From positions 1,336,001-1,400,000 of the forward strand of contig NC_003030.1 of NCBI RefSeq assembly GCF_000008765.1: 64,000 nt of DNA, given 5' to 3'. The notes beneath the pieces are model-generated. The model had not been told where the DNA came from, did no database searches, and saw nothing but the letters and a program-made list of their open reading frames with translations. The first letter of the stretch is position 1; each line of letters opens with the position of its first letter. This DNA is from Clostridium acetobutylicum ATCC 824. Its GTDB lineage: Bacteria > Bacillota > Clostridia > Clostridiales > Clostridiaceae. The position numbers and the translations under genes were made by a program. Below are positions 54,472 to 64,000 of this stretch, piece by piece.

Positions 54472-57207
54472 ATGAAGAAAAAGGTTAAAATTAAAAATAT
54501 ATTTAATAGACTTAATGTTTTGAGGGTCACGGTGCTTATAGTTTTTTTTGGAGTAACGGCCCAACTTGTAAATCTTCAAGTATTTAAAAATTCAGATTAT
54601 AAAGCAAGAGCAAATAGCACAGCACATAGATTTATAAAAGAGGTTGCTCCAAGGGGACAGATAACTGATTGTACTGGAACTGTTCTTGCAATGAATAAAC
54701 AAAGTTTTGATGTTACATATATTCAAACTGATGATAATAGATGTGATTTTTACAATACTGTTGCTAAGGTATTTTATATTTTAGACAAAAATGCTGAAAA
54801 ACAAAGTGATAATTTTGAACTTAAGGTTGATAATGAGTATAGGTTTGATTTTAATACCACAAATCCAGATGAGCTAAGAAAAATGAAGCTTAGATTTTTA
54901 AAGGATAGGGGGTTCGAAGAAGAAATCATAAAAAGGTTATATAAGGGAAAAAACAAAGAGGATGAGCTTAACAATTCTCAAAAGGAAGCTGTAAATAATG
55001 AGCTTATTAAGATATCACCAAAAGAAGCCTTTCAAACCCTTGTTAAATATTACAAAATACCTAAATCATATAAAATAACCATTGATGGACAAAAAGTAAG
55101 TAAAAATTGTGACTTGAATGATATTAGAAGATTTATGGTAGTAAAGGATGCCGTTAAGATGAATAGCTTCTTGGGATATAAACCAATTGTTATAGCAAGG
55201 AATGTAAAACAAAGCACATCCTTTAAAATACTTCAAAAGGCAAATGATCTTCCAGGAATAGACATAGCAGTAGATCCTATAAGATACTATCCTTATGGTA
55301 AATTAGCATCCAACGTCTTAGGCTACATAAGTAAGATAACTCCTGCAAATTCTAAACAGGCAGAAAATTATAGAGAAAAGGGTTATGATGTGAATGGAGA
55401 TTTAATGGGTACATCAGGAATAGAAGGGGCACTAGAAAATAGGCTTAGGGGTACATCCGGTGGAAGGATTGTTAAAGTTAATAAGCAGGGAAAAATAAGA
55501 GATGAGCTTGCTAGAAAAGATCCATATCCAGGACAAAATGTTCAGTTAACTATAAATAAGGATGTACAGTATGCAGCAGAGCAGGCACTAATAAATACTA
55601 TGGCAAGATTAAGACAACAAAAGTATGCTGTTACACATGCAGGTTCAACATATTTAGGAAATGCAACAAGAGGAGCAGCAGTTGCAATAGACGTAAAAAC
55701 AGGAGGAGTTTTGGCTTTAGCCTCAGTTCCAAATTTTAATCCTAATGATTTTTCAGGTCCGAGTGGTCTTTCAAAAGAGGCTGTAGAAAAATACTTTTCA
55801 ACAGATATTTTATCTAAGGCAAAGGAAGCTGGGGTTCCAGAAAGTCTTTATGATACTTTATTTCCAGTAAGTAAGAGTGACAGAAATTCAAGAATTGATA
55901 AATATGATTATCTTGCAAAGCCACTTTATAATTATGCAACACTTTCATTAATACCGCCAGGCTCAACTTTTAAACCACTTACTGCAATAGCAGGTCTTGA
56001 AACTGGGGTTATAACACCAGATACTACAATAGAGGACCCTGGGTACTTTATAGATGGAAATTTTAAGCCTGAATTTAAAGCAGATGGACCACAGGGTACG
56101 AACAACTTAACAGGGGCTATAGCAAAATCAAGTAATGTGTATTTTATGACTGTGGGAAAATATCTGAGACAAAAATACGGAAGTGATATACTGGCAAAGT
56201 ATGCGTGGAAGTTTGGACTTGGGGTTCCGCCTGATTCTAACGTAACGCCTACAACGGGAATAGAAATCCAAGAGAACTTCGGTCAAGTATATAACACTTA
56301 CAGTTCAAAAAATAGTTTTGGTCAGCAAGGACAGTGGATTGTAATGGAGGATCTTTTAAAAGGTAGATACTTAAAGGGAATACATATAAATTTATATACT
56401 AATGATGATGATTCAAAAGAAGTTTCTATTTTAAAATCAGAGATAAAAGAAAATATAAGAAAGTCTATAGCACTAGGAAGGTTTAATAGAGATGATATAG
56501 AAAATCTTATAACAAAGCTTGTAGACACAGATAAATTGTATAAAGAAAAGGCAATTTCAAAATCAGATATAAAAATTATTGCAAATTGTATAGTAAATGT
56601 TGAAGCAGATGAGTATAGTCAGGCTACAACACCAACTAATATTTATAGTGCGGCTATTGGGCAGGGATTAAATGAATTTACACCCCTTCAGCTTGCAAAT
56701 TATGTTGCTACTATAGCTAGTAATGGTAAGAGACACAAGATACATCTTGTAGATAAAATTATGAACGCAGATGGAAAGGTTGTATATGAAAATAGACCAG
56801 AAGTTATTGAGGATGCAGCAATTAAACAGTCTACAATAGATGCAGTAAAAGAGGGGATGAATGCAGTTAATGATAGAGGTACTGCAAAGGATACCTTTAA
56901 TGATTTTTTAATACCTGCGGCAGGAAAGACAGGTACAGCGGATCCCTACAGTGAGGAAACTGAAAAAGCAATAAATAGAACCTCCTATGCTGTTTATGTT
57001 GGGTTTGCACCTAGACAAAATCCGAGAATAGCAGTAGCAACTGTGGTGTTTGATGGTGGATTTGGAAGTGGTATTACTAATATTGCAAAGAATATATATG
57101 AAGCGTATTTTAAAGATGAACTTAGAAAGGATAACTTTAATTTTGATATAGATGTGGATGCAAAACCAGAGGTAGATACTCCAATCAGTGATGCTGCTGA
57201 AAAATGA
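54472..57207 (+). CDS. Class B penicillin-binding protein 2, copy 3
   Basis: 911 residues, third tandem copy. All catalytic motifs are kept (PPGSTFKPL, Ser498; KSSNVYF; AAGKTGTADP). It differs from copies 1 and 2 most in the C-terminal insertion (NLYTNDDDSKEVSILKSEIK) and in many surface residues, so it is the most diverged. No clear promoter in the 130 bases before it; weak AT-rich boxes only. Confidence 0.9.
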   Translation: MKKKVKIKNIFNRLNVLRVTVLIVFFGVTAQLVNLQVFKNSDYKARANSTAHRFIKEVAPRGQITDCTGTVLAMNKQSFDVTYIQTDDNRCDFYNTVAKVFYILDKNAEKQSDNFELKVDNEYRFDFNTTNPDELRKMKLRFLKDRGFEEEIIKRLYKGKNKEDELNNSQKEAVNNELIKISPKEAFQTLVKYYKIPKSYKITIDGQKVSKNCDLNDIRRFMVVKDAVKMNSFLGYKPIVIARNVKQSTSFKILQKANDLPGIDIAVDPIRYYPYGKLASNVLGYISKITPANSKQAENYREKGYDVNGDLMGTSGIEGALENRLRGTSGGRIVKVNKQGKIRDELARKDPYPGQNVQLTINKDVQYAAEQALINTMARLRQQKYAVTHAGSTYLGNATRGAAVAIDVKTGGVLALASVPNFNPNDFSGPSGLSKEAVEKYFSTDILSKAKEAGVPESLYDTLFPVSKSDRNSRIDKYDYLAKPLYNYATLSLIPPGSTFKPLTAIAGLETGVITPDTTIEDPGYFIDGNFKPEFKADGPQGTNNLTGAIAKSSNVYFMTVGKYLRQKYGSDILAKYAWKFGLGVPPDSNVTPTTGIEIQENFGQVYNTYSSKNSFGQQGQWIVMEDLLKGRYLKGIHINLYTNDDDSKEVSILKSEIKENIRKSIALGRFNRDDIENLITKLVDTDKLYKEKAISKSDIKIIANCIVNVEADEYSQATTPTNIYSAAIGQGLNEFTPLQLANYVATIASNGKRHKIHLVDKIMNADGKVVYENRPEVIEDAAIKQSTIDAVKEGMNAVNDRGTAKDTFNDFLIPAAGKTGTADPYSEETEKAINRTSYAVYVGFAPRQNPRIAVATVVFDGGFGSGITNIAKNIYEAYFKDELRKDNFNFDIDVDAKPEVDTPISDAAEK

Positions 57208-57371
57208 TATATATAATATGATTTTTTATGATATTCAATGTGCGGAAAATGAATAATAAAAGAAGGATTTTACAAAATAATGTTGAATTATATTATATTA
57301 AAGGAGCCAAATACTTTAGATTTAAGGGTTCTACTGTATTTTCCCTATATTAGGATGTGTGGAGGTTTAGT

Positions 57372-58007
57372 ATGTTTAGGGACGGAATAACGATTAAGGG
57401 AAATAAAGAAGGTTTAAATGTAATAATAAATATAAATAGTTTTAAAGATTTTGATGAGATGTTAGATGCTTTTATCGCAAAGTTATCTAAAGGGAAAAGA
57501 TTTTATAAGGGATGTACACTTAGAATCACTACACAGCTTAAAGAGATAAATGAGAGAAATACAAGGAAGCTTAAAGATATTCTTTTTGATGAATTTTTAA
57601 TAAAGGATTGTATTTTTGAAGATAGTGATGAGAATAAGAGCAAGGTGTTTAGCGGGATTTATGAAGGTAGAACTAAATTTTTAAGAAGAACCGTAAGAAG
57701 TGGCCAAATTATTAAGTACTCAGGAAATGTTGTCATTGTGGGAGATGTTAATCCAGGTTCTGAGATTTATGCTGGAGGAAATGTAATTGTTTTTGGTATT
57801 TTAAGAGGAGATGTTCATGCTGGGTCTACAGGAAATGATAAAGCAATAATTGCAGCTTTGAGACTTCAACCTAAAATACTACAAATTGCCAATAGAATTT
57901 CTAGAGCGCCAGAAGATGATGATAAGCCTGATTATCCAGAGGTTGCAAGACTTAAAGGTGATGCTATAATAGTAGAGCCGTATTCCCCTAACAAATTTAA
58001 TATATAA
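57372..58007 (+). CDS. minC: Septum-site-determining protein MinC
   Basis: 211 residues from ATG 57372 behind TGGAGG (longer frame from 57357 rejected). The C-terminal half has the right-handed beta-helix of MinC ([19 protein letters not shown]). Inhibits FtsZ ring assembly away from mid-cell with MinD. Confidence 0.88.
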   Translation: MFRDGITIKGNKEGLNVIININSFKDFDEMLDAFIAKLSKGKRFYKGCTLRITTQLKEINERNTRKLKDILFDEFLIKDCIFEDSDENKSKVFSGIYEGRTKFLRRTVRSGQIIKYSGNVVIVGDVNPGSEIYAGGNVIVFGILRGDVHAGSTGNDKAIIAALRLQPKILQIANRISRAPEDDDKPDYPEVARLKGDAIIVEPYSPNKFNI

Positions 58008-58013
58008 CTGCTT

Positions 58014-58034
58014 GGGGGAGTACCCCTTTTTTTT
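58014..58034 (+). terminator. Short terminator after minC
   Basis: GGGG-AGTA-CCCC followed by eight T; stem is short, so strength is uncertain. Confidence 0.55.
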
Positions 58035-58372
58035 ATAATCAAATAAGGGTAAGTTCAACTATGGGTTAAATTTACTTTTATTTTAGAGATTTATAAGTGA
58101 TATTTATGGTTAAAATAGAATATTAGAGTATATTTAAAAGGGTTTTTTTGATTTATGTAGAATAGTTTATTGTGTAGAAGAAATTCTTGCGAATACTATA
58201 AAAGTGGGATAAAATGGGATGGAAAAGCATATAGATTAAGTTCCGCAATCAGTTCACTACAAAGTTTATATTTGTTATAATGGTTACTAAGGTAATAACT
58301 AACTATGTAATTATTAAAAATATTTATATACATATATTCGCCTAATAAATATATTTAATGGAGGTAATATTA
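58035..58372. other. Intergenic region before minD
   Basis: About 340 bases without a gene. A -10-like TATAAT at 58276-58281 suggests that minD has its own promoter. Remaining sequence is AT-rich and shows nothing recognised. Confidence 0.45.
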
Positions 58373-59164
58373 ATGGGAGAAGCTATAGTAATAACATCTG
58401 GAAAGGGCGGAGTTGGAAAGACTACAACTACTGCGAATATTGGTACAGCACTTGCAGCTATGAAAAAAAAGGTTGTGCTAGTTGATGGAGATACAGGACT
58501 GAGAAATTTAGATGTACTTATGGGTCTTGAAAATAGGATAGTATTTACGCTTCTTGATGTGGTAGAGGGAAATTGTAGATTAAAACAAGCACTAATTAAG
58601 GACAAGCATTATGAAAACTTAGCACTGCTTCCAACAGCACAAACAAGAGACAAAAATGATGTTAAGCCAGAGCAAATGCTTAAATTAGTGAATGAGCTTA
58701 AAGAAGAATTTGATTATGTTATTATAGATTGTCCAGCAGGAATTGAGCAGGGATTTGAAAATGCAGTAATTGGAGCTGATAGGGCTATAGTTGTTGTGAA
58801 TCCTGAAGTTACATCTGTTAGAGATGCAGACAGAGTTATAGGAAAAATAGATGCAAAAGGAATTGAAGATCATCAGGTTATTGTGAACAGAATTGATTAT
58901 GAGATGGTTAAACGTGGAGACATGCTTGGAATTGAGGATGTTATAGATAATCTTGCTATAAAGCTTATAGGAGTTGTTCCAAACGATAAACAAATAACGG
59001 TTTCTACAAATAAAGGAGAGCCTATAGTTTTAAATCAAAATGCTAATGCAGGAAAGGCATTTAGAGATATAGCTAGAAGAGTTTTGGGAGAAGAAGTACC
59101 TTTTGAAAAATATGAAACTCAAACTGGATTTATTGCAGCAATAAAAAAAATATTTAGTAAGTAG
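58373..59164 (+). CDS. minD: Septum-site-determining ATPase MinD
   Basis: 263 residues from ATG 58373 after GGAGG. Deviant Walker A GKGGVGKTT, Walker B-like VIIDCPAG, and a C-terminal amphipathic helix (GFIAAIKKIFSK) for membrane binding. Recruits MinC. Confidence 0.94.
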   Translation: MGEAIVITSGKGGVGKTTTTANIGTALAAMKKKVVLVDGDTGLRNLDVLMGLENRIVFTLLDVVEGNCRLKQALIKDKHYENLALLPTAQTRDKNDVKPEQMLKLVNELKEEFDYVIIDCPAGIEQGFENAVIGADRAIVVVNPEVTSVRDADRVIGKIDAKGIEDHQVIVNRIDYEMVKRGDMLGIEDVIDNLAIKLIGVVPNDKQITVSTNKGEPIVLNQNANAGKAFRDIARRVLGEEVPFEKYETQTGFIAAIKKIFSK

Positions 59165-59176
59165 GAGGTAGGTAAT

Positions 59177-59522
59177 ATGGATTTGTTCAGTTTTTTTTCT
59201 GGAAGAAATTCCTCGAAACCAGGTAGCTAAGGAAAGATTAAAGTTAATACTTATACATGACAGAGCAGACTTATCTCCCGAACTTTTGGATCTCATTAAA
59301 GGAGAAATTTTAAATGTAATTACAAAGTATGTGGAAATAGATAACTCTGATGTTGAGGTTAAACTTACGAGAACTGATATTGAGGAAGGAAACTCCCCAG
59401 CACTAATTGCGAATATACCAATTAGATCTATGAAAAGTAGAAAACCAATAAAAAAATATCATTATAAAGCTGTGTATATATATGTAAATAATGTTTACAG
59501 TAAATTAATTATTTGCATATAG
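59177..59522 (+). pseudogene. minE: Cell division topological factor MinE, frameshifted
   Basis: A good start (GTAGGAGG, ATG 59177) opens MDLFSFFSGRNSSK, but the frame stops at 59228. Shifting by one base at the AAACC near 59219 restores QVAKERLKLILIHDRADLSP, a clear MinE sequence, through to 59522. One extra C in that stretch explains it. The MinD-interacting part would be lost unless translation restarts at TTG 59286. It could be a true mutation or a base-calling error. Confidence 0.7.
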
Positions 59523-59590
59523 AACTCTAATATGAGTGCATGGCTTTTTCTTTTTTTTGTGGTATAATCATAAAAGTGGAGGGAAGAGAC

Positions 59591-60712
59591 ATGATATTAA
59601 ATAAACTAAAAATTGATAAAAGAACATTAAAGCAGATAGATTTTTTAATATTTCTAATCCCCATAGTAATTGCTATTTTTAGCTCACTAAACATTTACAG
59701 TGCGGTTCATAGAAATAGTGCGCTTGCAAGTACATGGAAGCTTCAATTAATATGGTGCTTGATGGGAATAATTGCTATATACATAATAATTAAGATGGAC
59801 TATGATTTTCTTAAGAATTATGCAGAAATTATATACGGTTTAGCTGTTGTGCTTCTTGTGATTAATGATATTTTTGGAAGTACGAGAAACGGTGCTACAG
59901 GTTGGATTGCTATAGGACAAAGAGCTATTCAGCCTTCGGAATTTGCTAAAATTGCTCTAGTAATTATTCTTGCAAAAAAAGTAGATGCAATGAAGGATGG
60001 AATAAATAACGTTAAAAACTTCTTTATAATCTTAATATATGCTGCAATACCAACTGCTCTTGTTTTAATTCAACCAGATATGGGAATGGCCATGGTATAT
60101 TTCTTCACAGTACTAGGGATTGTTTTTGCGGCTGGACTTGATTTGAGAGTTATATTTGGAGGAATATTCGGTATTATAGTTGCGGTTGTAGGTATTTGGA
60201 ATACTTCATTGATGCAGCAGTATTGGAAAGCAAGGCTTACGTCTTTTTTAAATCCTGAAAAGTATAGTTCTTCAACAGGACTTCAGCTCATTCAGTCTAA
60301 AATAGCTATAGGTTCTGGTGGCATATTTGGAAAAGGCTTCTTAAAGGGGACGCAAATCCAAGGAGGATATATTCCTGAAAACTATACCGATTTTATATTT
60401 TCTGTAGTCGGAGAGGAATGGGGACTTATTGGAGCAATTGTTTTAATGCTTCTATATATTATACTCATATATAGAATTATCAAGATGTCCAAGAATTCAA
60501 AGGATGCCTTTGGAAAAATATTCTGTGTTGGAATGGCATCTACATTCTTATTTTCCGTGTATCAAAACATGGGAATGACAATAGGAATAGCGCCTATATC
60601 TGGACTTACTCTTCCATTTATGAGTTATGGAGGAAGTTCCATGTTTACGGCATTTATAGCTATTGGAATTATACTTAGCATAGGTGTAAGAAAAAATAAA
60701 ATTAACTTTTAA
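59591..60712 (+). CDS. rodA: SEDS glycosyltransferase RodA
   Basis: 373 residues from ATG 59591 after GGAGGG (the 59540 frame extends before it without a site). About ten transmembrane helices; SYGGSS in GLTLPFMSYGGSS and the loop QPSEFAKIALVI are SEDS marks. Polymerises glycan strands for cell elongation with PBP2. Confidence 0.93.
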   Translation: MILNKLKIDKRTLKQIDFLIFLIPIVIAIFSSLNIYSAVHRNSALASTWKLQLIWCLMGIIAIYIIIKMDYDFLKNYAEIIYGLAVVLLVINDIFGSTRNGATGWIAIGQRAIQPSEFAKIALVIILAKKVDAMKDGINNVKNFFIILIYAAIPTALVLIQPDMGMAMVYFFTVLGIVFAAGLDLRVIFGGIFGIIVAVVGIWNTSLMQQYWKARLTSFLNPEKYSSSTGLQLIQSKIAIGSGGIFGKGFLKGTQIQGGYIPENYTDFIFSVVGEEWGLIGAIVLMLLYIILIYRIIKMSKNSKDAFGKIFCVGMASTFLFSVYQNMGMTIGIAPISGLTLPFMSYGGSSMFTAFIAIGIILSIGVRKNKINF

Positions 60713-60718
60713 ATTTAG

Positions 60719-60787
60719 AATTGATTTATGCATACTTGAAAATGCTGGTTTATTTAAATTAGCTGTATGCATAAATCAATTTTTTAA
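60719..60787 (+). terminator. Terminator after rodA
   Basis: AATTGATTTATGCATAC and GTATGCATAAATCAATT arms, then TTTTTT. Confidence 0.85.
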
Positions 60788-60850
60788 TATACTCCATAAT
60801 TAGTAATAAAAGTAGAAAAGTGAAATATATATATAAGGAAATTAATTTAA

Positions 60851-60952
60851 GAGGTTGTTTCTGAGAAATGATTTTTAATCACTTTTAAAGTAAAAAATTT
60901 AATTGTGACTTTTTTATACTTAAAAATCTAAGCTCATTTTGAAGCAGCCTTT
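60851..60952. repeat. Inverted-repeat element (possible MITE)
   Basis: AGGTTGTTTCTGAGAAATGA at the left and TCATTTTGAAGCAGCCT at the right are imperfect inverted repeats around about 65 AT-rich bases, a layout like small non-coding insertion elements. No target-site duplication is clear. Confidence 0.35.
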
Positions 60953-60987
60953 TACTTTTATTATTAACGTATCAATAGGAGGATAGC

Positions 60988-61794
60988 ATGGGAAATTACA
61001 ATTCTCAGTACGAAAATTACTATAGGAACTTACAGAATAGAAGCATTAGAACAAGCAGTTACTATAAGAGTAGTGGTTTTAACAGAAAAAACCTTGGTGA
61101 AAAAATAATAAAGAAGATTGAATTTCAGCTAATAGGTACTTTAGTATTGTTTTTAGCTGTATTCTCTTTAAGAGAAGTTATAACACCTGAAACTAAAGCA
61201 GCCTGTAATTATATAAAATATACTGTTTCATATAATTATGACTATTCGCAGATACTTTCTTATATTGAAGGGTTTAATTTAAATGATGTGGAGACCTATG
61301 CAAGTAAAATAGATATGGATTCACTTAAAAATCAGTCTGTGGATTATATTGAAAATTTAAAAGCCAGGGTAACAGGAGAAAAGACCTTTGGTGCCAAAAT
61401 AAAGCAAGAATATTGTTTGCCCATTAATGGAAAGATTGCTTCACATTTTAAGCAAAAGGATAAGGATGTTTTAGGAAATCAGTATTTAAATAATGGTGTG
61501 GATATTAAAGCTAATAGTGATTTGGATGTGAAGGCAATATACGATGGTACAGTGGAAAAAGTAGGGGAAGATAAAGACTTTGGTAAATATGTTATGGTAG
61601 ATAATGGTGATGGAGTTGAAAGCAAATACTCTAATATGGATTCTTTTGAGGTTCAAAGAGGAGATGGAGTTACAAAAGGAGAAGTTTTAGGTAAGGTTAA
61701 GAAGAATGATGATGCTTCAAAATCGTACTTACATTTTGAAATAATGTATATGGGTGAGAATCAAGACCCTGAAAATTATTTTACTTTCAAATAA
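60988..61794 (+). CDS. spoIVFA: SpoIVFA-like protein with degenerate M23 domain
   Basis: 268 residues. A cytoplasmic N-terminal part, one transmembrane helix (about 45-63) and an outside LytM/M23 domain (NNGVDIKA, YLHFEIMY) whose zinc ligands are largely lost: Asn replaces the first His and Tyr the His of the HLH motif. In Bacillus SpoIVFA lies next to SpoIVFB and has the same layout, holding the protease inactive until the mother-cell signal. The SpoIVFB-like gene follows here, in the same order. Confidence 0.75.
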   Translation: MGNYNSQYENYYRNLQNRSIRTSSYYKSSGFNRKNLGEKIIKKIEFQLIGTLVLFLAVFSLREVITPETKAACNYIKYTVSYNYDYSQILSYIEGFNLNDVETYASKIDMDSLKNQSVDYIENLKARVTGEKTFGAKIKQEYCLPINGKIASHFKQKDKDVLGNQYLNNGVDIKANSDLDVKAIYDGTVEKVGEDKDFGKYVMVDNGDGVESKYSNMDSFEVQRGDGVTKGEVLGKVKKNDDASKSYLHFEIMYMGENQDPENYFTFK

Positions 61795-61821
61795 GACTAA
61801 GCAATGTTTCGGAGTGATTAA

Positions 61822-62676
61822 TTGTTTAAATTAAGCAAATATTTTATTCCATATATGATAATTTTATTTTTTATAGGATTTAGAGGTGAAATTTTTAGTG
61901 TCGTTATTTTAGTTATTATTCATGAGTTTACACATTATTTAACTGCCAGAATGTTCGGGTTCAGTGGTTTTGATATAGAAATACTGCCTTTTGGTGCTGT
62001 TTTGAGACTTAAAAAAATTGATTACGCAACTCAAAAGGAGGATATTATTATTTCTTTATCTGGACCCATTTTAAATTTAATTCTGGCGGTTATTTTTTAT
62101 GTTATATTTAAAAACAGCGGCAGGCATATATATTATTCACTATACTTTACAAATCTGTCCCTTGGCTTATTTAATTTAATACCTGCTTATCCTTTAGATG
62201 GGGGGAGAATTATGAAAGAGGTGCTTTCTGAGAAAATCCCTTATAGAAAGGCAAATGAAGTAAGTATATATATAAGTATAGTTATAGGAATAATATTTTG
62301 CATTTTTTCAATTGTAGGACTTTTCTTTAGTGTAAAAAGCATTAATATGCTAGTGGTAGCTTTTTTTATACTATTCTGCTCTTTTAAAGAAAAAGGAAGG
62401 ATGGTCTATATTGTTATGGGTGATATAATAAGAAAAAAAATAATATTTCTAAGGAAAGGGTATATTGAAAATAGAATGATTTCAGTATCCGCTGAGAATA
62501 ACCTTTTAAATGCTCTTAAAGTTATTGATAAAAACAAATACACAGTAGTTACGGTTTTAAATAAAGAGATGAAGGTTATAGATTTAATTTATGAAGAAGA
62601 AATGCTCGAGGCTTTAAAGAACTATGGAAATATTACTTTTGGAAAATTGGTAGAATTAAGAGAAAGTAATGACTGA
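61822..62676 (+). CDS. spoIVFB: SpoIVFB-like intramembrane zinc metalloprotease
   Basis: 284 residues from TTG 61822. Site-2-protease family (M50): HEFTH (zinc His and catalytic Glu) and YPLDGGRIM (third ligand Asp), several transmembrane helices and a C-terminal CBS-like part. In Bacillus it cuts pro-sigma-K in the mother cell. Confidence 0.85.
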   Translation: MFKLSKYFIPYMIILFFIGFRGEIFSVVILVIIHEFTHYLTARMFGFSGFDIEILPFGAVLRLKKIDYATQKEDIIISLSGPILNLILAVIFYVIFKNSGRHIYYSLYFTNLSLGLFNLIPAYPLDGGRIMKEVLSEKIPYRKANEVSIYISIVIGIIFCIFSIVGLFFSVKSINMLVVAFFILFCSFKEKGRMVYIVMGDIIRKKIIFLRKGYIENRMISVSAENNLLNALKVIDKNKYTVVTVLNKEMKVIDLIYEEEMLEALKNYGNITFGKLVELRESND

Positions 62677-62753
62677 GATAAATTTTAACTGTTGAACATT
62701 TTTTTAAGTATGTGTTAGAATATAAAAATGAGCGATTTTTAGGAGGAAAATAG

Positions 62754-64000
62754 ATGAATAACATTATTGATGATGTTTTATTTAGGGTAGAAAAGCCAGC
62801 AAGGTATATAGGCGGAGAATTTAACTCTGTTATTAAAGATAAGGATAAGGTGGATGTGAGATTTGCCTTTTGTTTCCCAGATGTATATGAAGTTGGAATG
62901 TCTCATTTAGGAATGAAGATATTGTATAATGTTTTAAATAAGAGAGAAGATACGTACTGTGAAAGAGTATTTGCTCCATGGCCAGATATGGAAAAATTAA
63001 TGAGAGAAAATGACATGCCTCTTTATGCACTTGAAACAAAGGATCCTATAACTAATTTTGATTTTATAGCTTTTACTCTTCAATATGAAATGAGCTATAC
63101 TAATATACTTAATATGCTTGATCTTGCAAAGGTTAAAGTAAGAGCATCTGAAAGAGGAGAAGATGATCCTATTATTGTATGTGGTGGACCATGTGCATAT
63201 AATCCTGAGCCTCTTTATGACATTGCCGATATTTTTTCTTTAGGTGAGGGTGAGGAGCATTTAAGTGAGTTAGTTGATTTGTATAAGAAGTGCAAGAAAG
63301 ATAAATTAACTAGAAAAGAGTTTTTAAGAATGGCATCACATATAGAGGGAACTTATGTACCTTCTCTTTATGAGGTGTCATACAATGAGGATAATACTAT
63401 AAAGGAGTTTAAACCTTTATATGATGATGTTCCAACGAAGGTTAAAAAAAGAATAATAACTAATTTTAACGATGTTGTATACCCAGATGATTTTATAGTA
63501 CCTTATAGCGAAATAGTACATGATAGAATCATGCTTGAGACCTTCAGAGGTTGTACAAGGGGCTGCAGATTCTGTCAGGCTGGAATGATATATAGACCGG
63601 TTAGAGAGAAGAAAACAGACAGACTTATGGAGCTTGCAGATAAAATAATAAAAAATACAGGTTATGAGGAGATGTCGTTGACATCACTTAGTATATGCGA
63701 TTATTCAGATATTAAAAATCTTGTATACAGTTTAATTGAGAAGTATAAGGAGAATAATGTAAGTGTATCACTTCCATCACTTAGAATAGATTCCTTTTCG
63801 GTTGATCTTATAAAAGAGCTTCAAAAAGTTAGAAAGTCAGGTCTTACTTTTGCACCAGAGGCTGGAAGTCAAAGAATGAGAGATGTTATAAATAAGGGAG
63901 TAACTGAGCAAAATTTAATTGATTCAGTAAGCAGTGCCTTTAAGAATGGTTGGACTACTATAAAGTTATACTTCATGATAGGACTTCCATATGAAACTAT
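62754..64000 (+). CDS. B12-binding-type radical SAM protein (TIGR03960-like), 3' cut by window
   Basis: At least 415 residues; open to the window end. ATG 62754 follows AGGAGG. An N-terminal part (FCFPDVYEVGMSHLGMKIL, CGGPCAYNPEPL) of the cobalamin-binding-like type is followed by a radical SAM core with RGCTRGCRFCQAG (C-x3-C-x2-C). Cellular relatives often precede ribosomal proteins L21/L27 or ribonuclease genes in clostridia. Substrate unknown. Confidence 0.85.
   Translation, partial: MNNIIDDVLFRVEKPARYIGGEFNSVIKDKDKVDVRFAFCFPDVYEVGMSHLGMKILYNVLNKREDTYCERVFAPWPDMEKLMRENDMPLYALETKDPITNFDFIAFTLQYEMSYTNILNMLDLAKVKVRASERGEDDPIIVCGGPCAYNPEPLYDIADIFSLGEGEEHLSELVDLYKKCKKDKLTRKEFLRMASHIEGTYVPSLYEVSYNEDNTIKEFKPLYDDVPTKVKKRIITNFNDVVYPDDFIVPYSEIVHDRIMLETFRGCTRGCRFCQAGMIYRPVREKKTDRLMELADKIIKNTGYEEMSLTSLSICDYSDIKNLVYSLIEKYKENNVSVSLPSLRIDSFSVDLIKELQKVRKSGLTFAPEAGSQRMRDVINKGVTEQNLIDSVSSAFKNGWTTIKLYFMIGLPYET

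Overview
The window is low-GC DNA with strong GGAGG-type ribosome binding sites, spore-related genes (SpoIVFA/SpoIVFB-like) and a maf-radC-mreBCD-pbp-minCDE-rodA cluster. This is typical of a Clostridium. Gene order from about 36.5 kb onward and the overall flavour fit a solventogenic Clostridium such as C. acetobutylicum, but the species is an inference and no search was run.

Region 1 (1-36,135) is the right-hand part of a large prophage that begins outside the window; every gene is on the + strand. It encodes much of its own replication and nucleotide economy: DnaB-like helicase, NAD+-dependent DNA ligase, DnaG-like primase, RecJ-like exonuclease, C-family (DnaE) polymerase, RecU-like resolvase, anaerobic ribonucleotide reductase NrdD, dUTPase, a guanylate-kinase-like enzyme and a 5'(3')-deoxyribonucleotidase. 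With a large serine integrase at the right end this resembles the SPbeta-type giant temperate phages of Firmicutes. Accessory functions include an RlmN/Cfr-like radical SAM protein, a PP-loop PAPS-reductase-like protein, a GIY-YIG protein, a cytosine-C5 methyltransferase, a HEPN-motif protein, a His/Ser-rich membrane protein and a sigma factor. A helix-turn-helix/TPR regulator is followed at once by a 41-codon secreted-peptide gene, which makes a complete RRNPP-type peptide signalling pair inside the prophage.

Ten copies of a 19-bp motif (ACTTATRRCNNTTAGTATR) lie just upstream of transcription units across the prophage. One copy is a perfect palindrome, so the family looks like dispersed operators or phage-specific promoter elements. 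Several prophage genes have good ribosome binding sites but only AUA or AUU where the start codon should be.

The integrase gene runs directly into the 3' part of a tRNA-Leu(GAG) gene (36,132-36,183), marking attR. The integrase stop codon lies within the tRNA anticodon loop.

Region 2 (36.2-64 kb) is host chromosome. It starts with a structured non-coding RNA (a paralogue lies at 40.8-41.0 kb; both are possibly 6S-like), then a small DUF3892-like gene, a Gfo/Idh/MocA oxidoreductase, a c-di-AMP (ydaO) riboswitch in front of a LysM/SleB cell-wall hydrolase, cheV, an ACT-domain protein and thrB, and several small genes. The cell-shape and division cluster follows: maf, radC, mreB, mreC, mreD, three tandem class B penicillin-binding protein genes, minC, minD, a frameshifted minE, rodA, then spoIVFA/spoIVFB-like genes and the start of a B12-binding-type radical SAM gene cut by the window edge.
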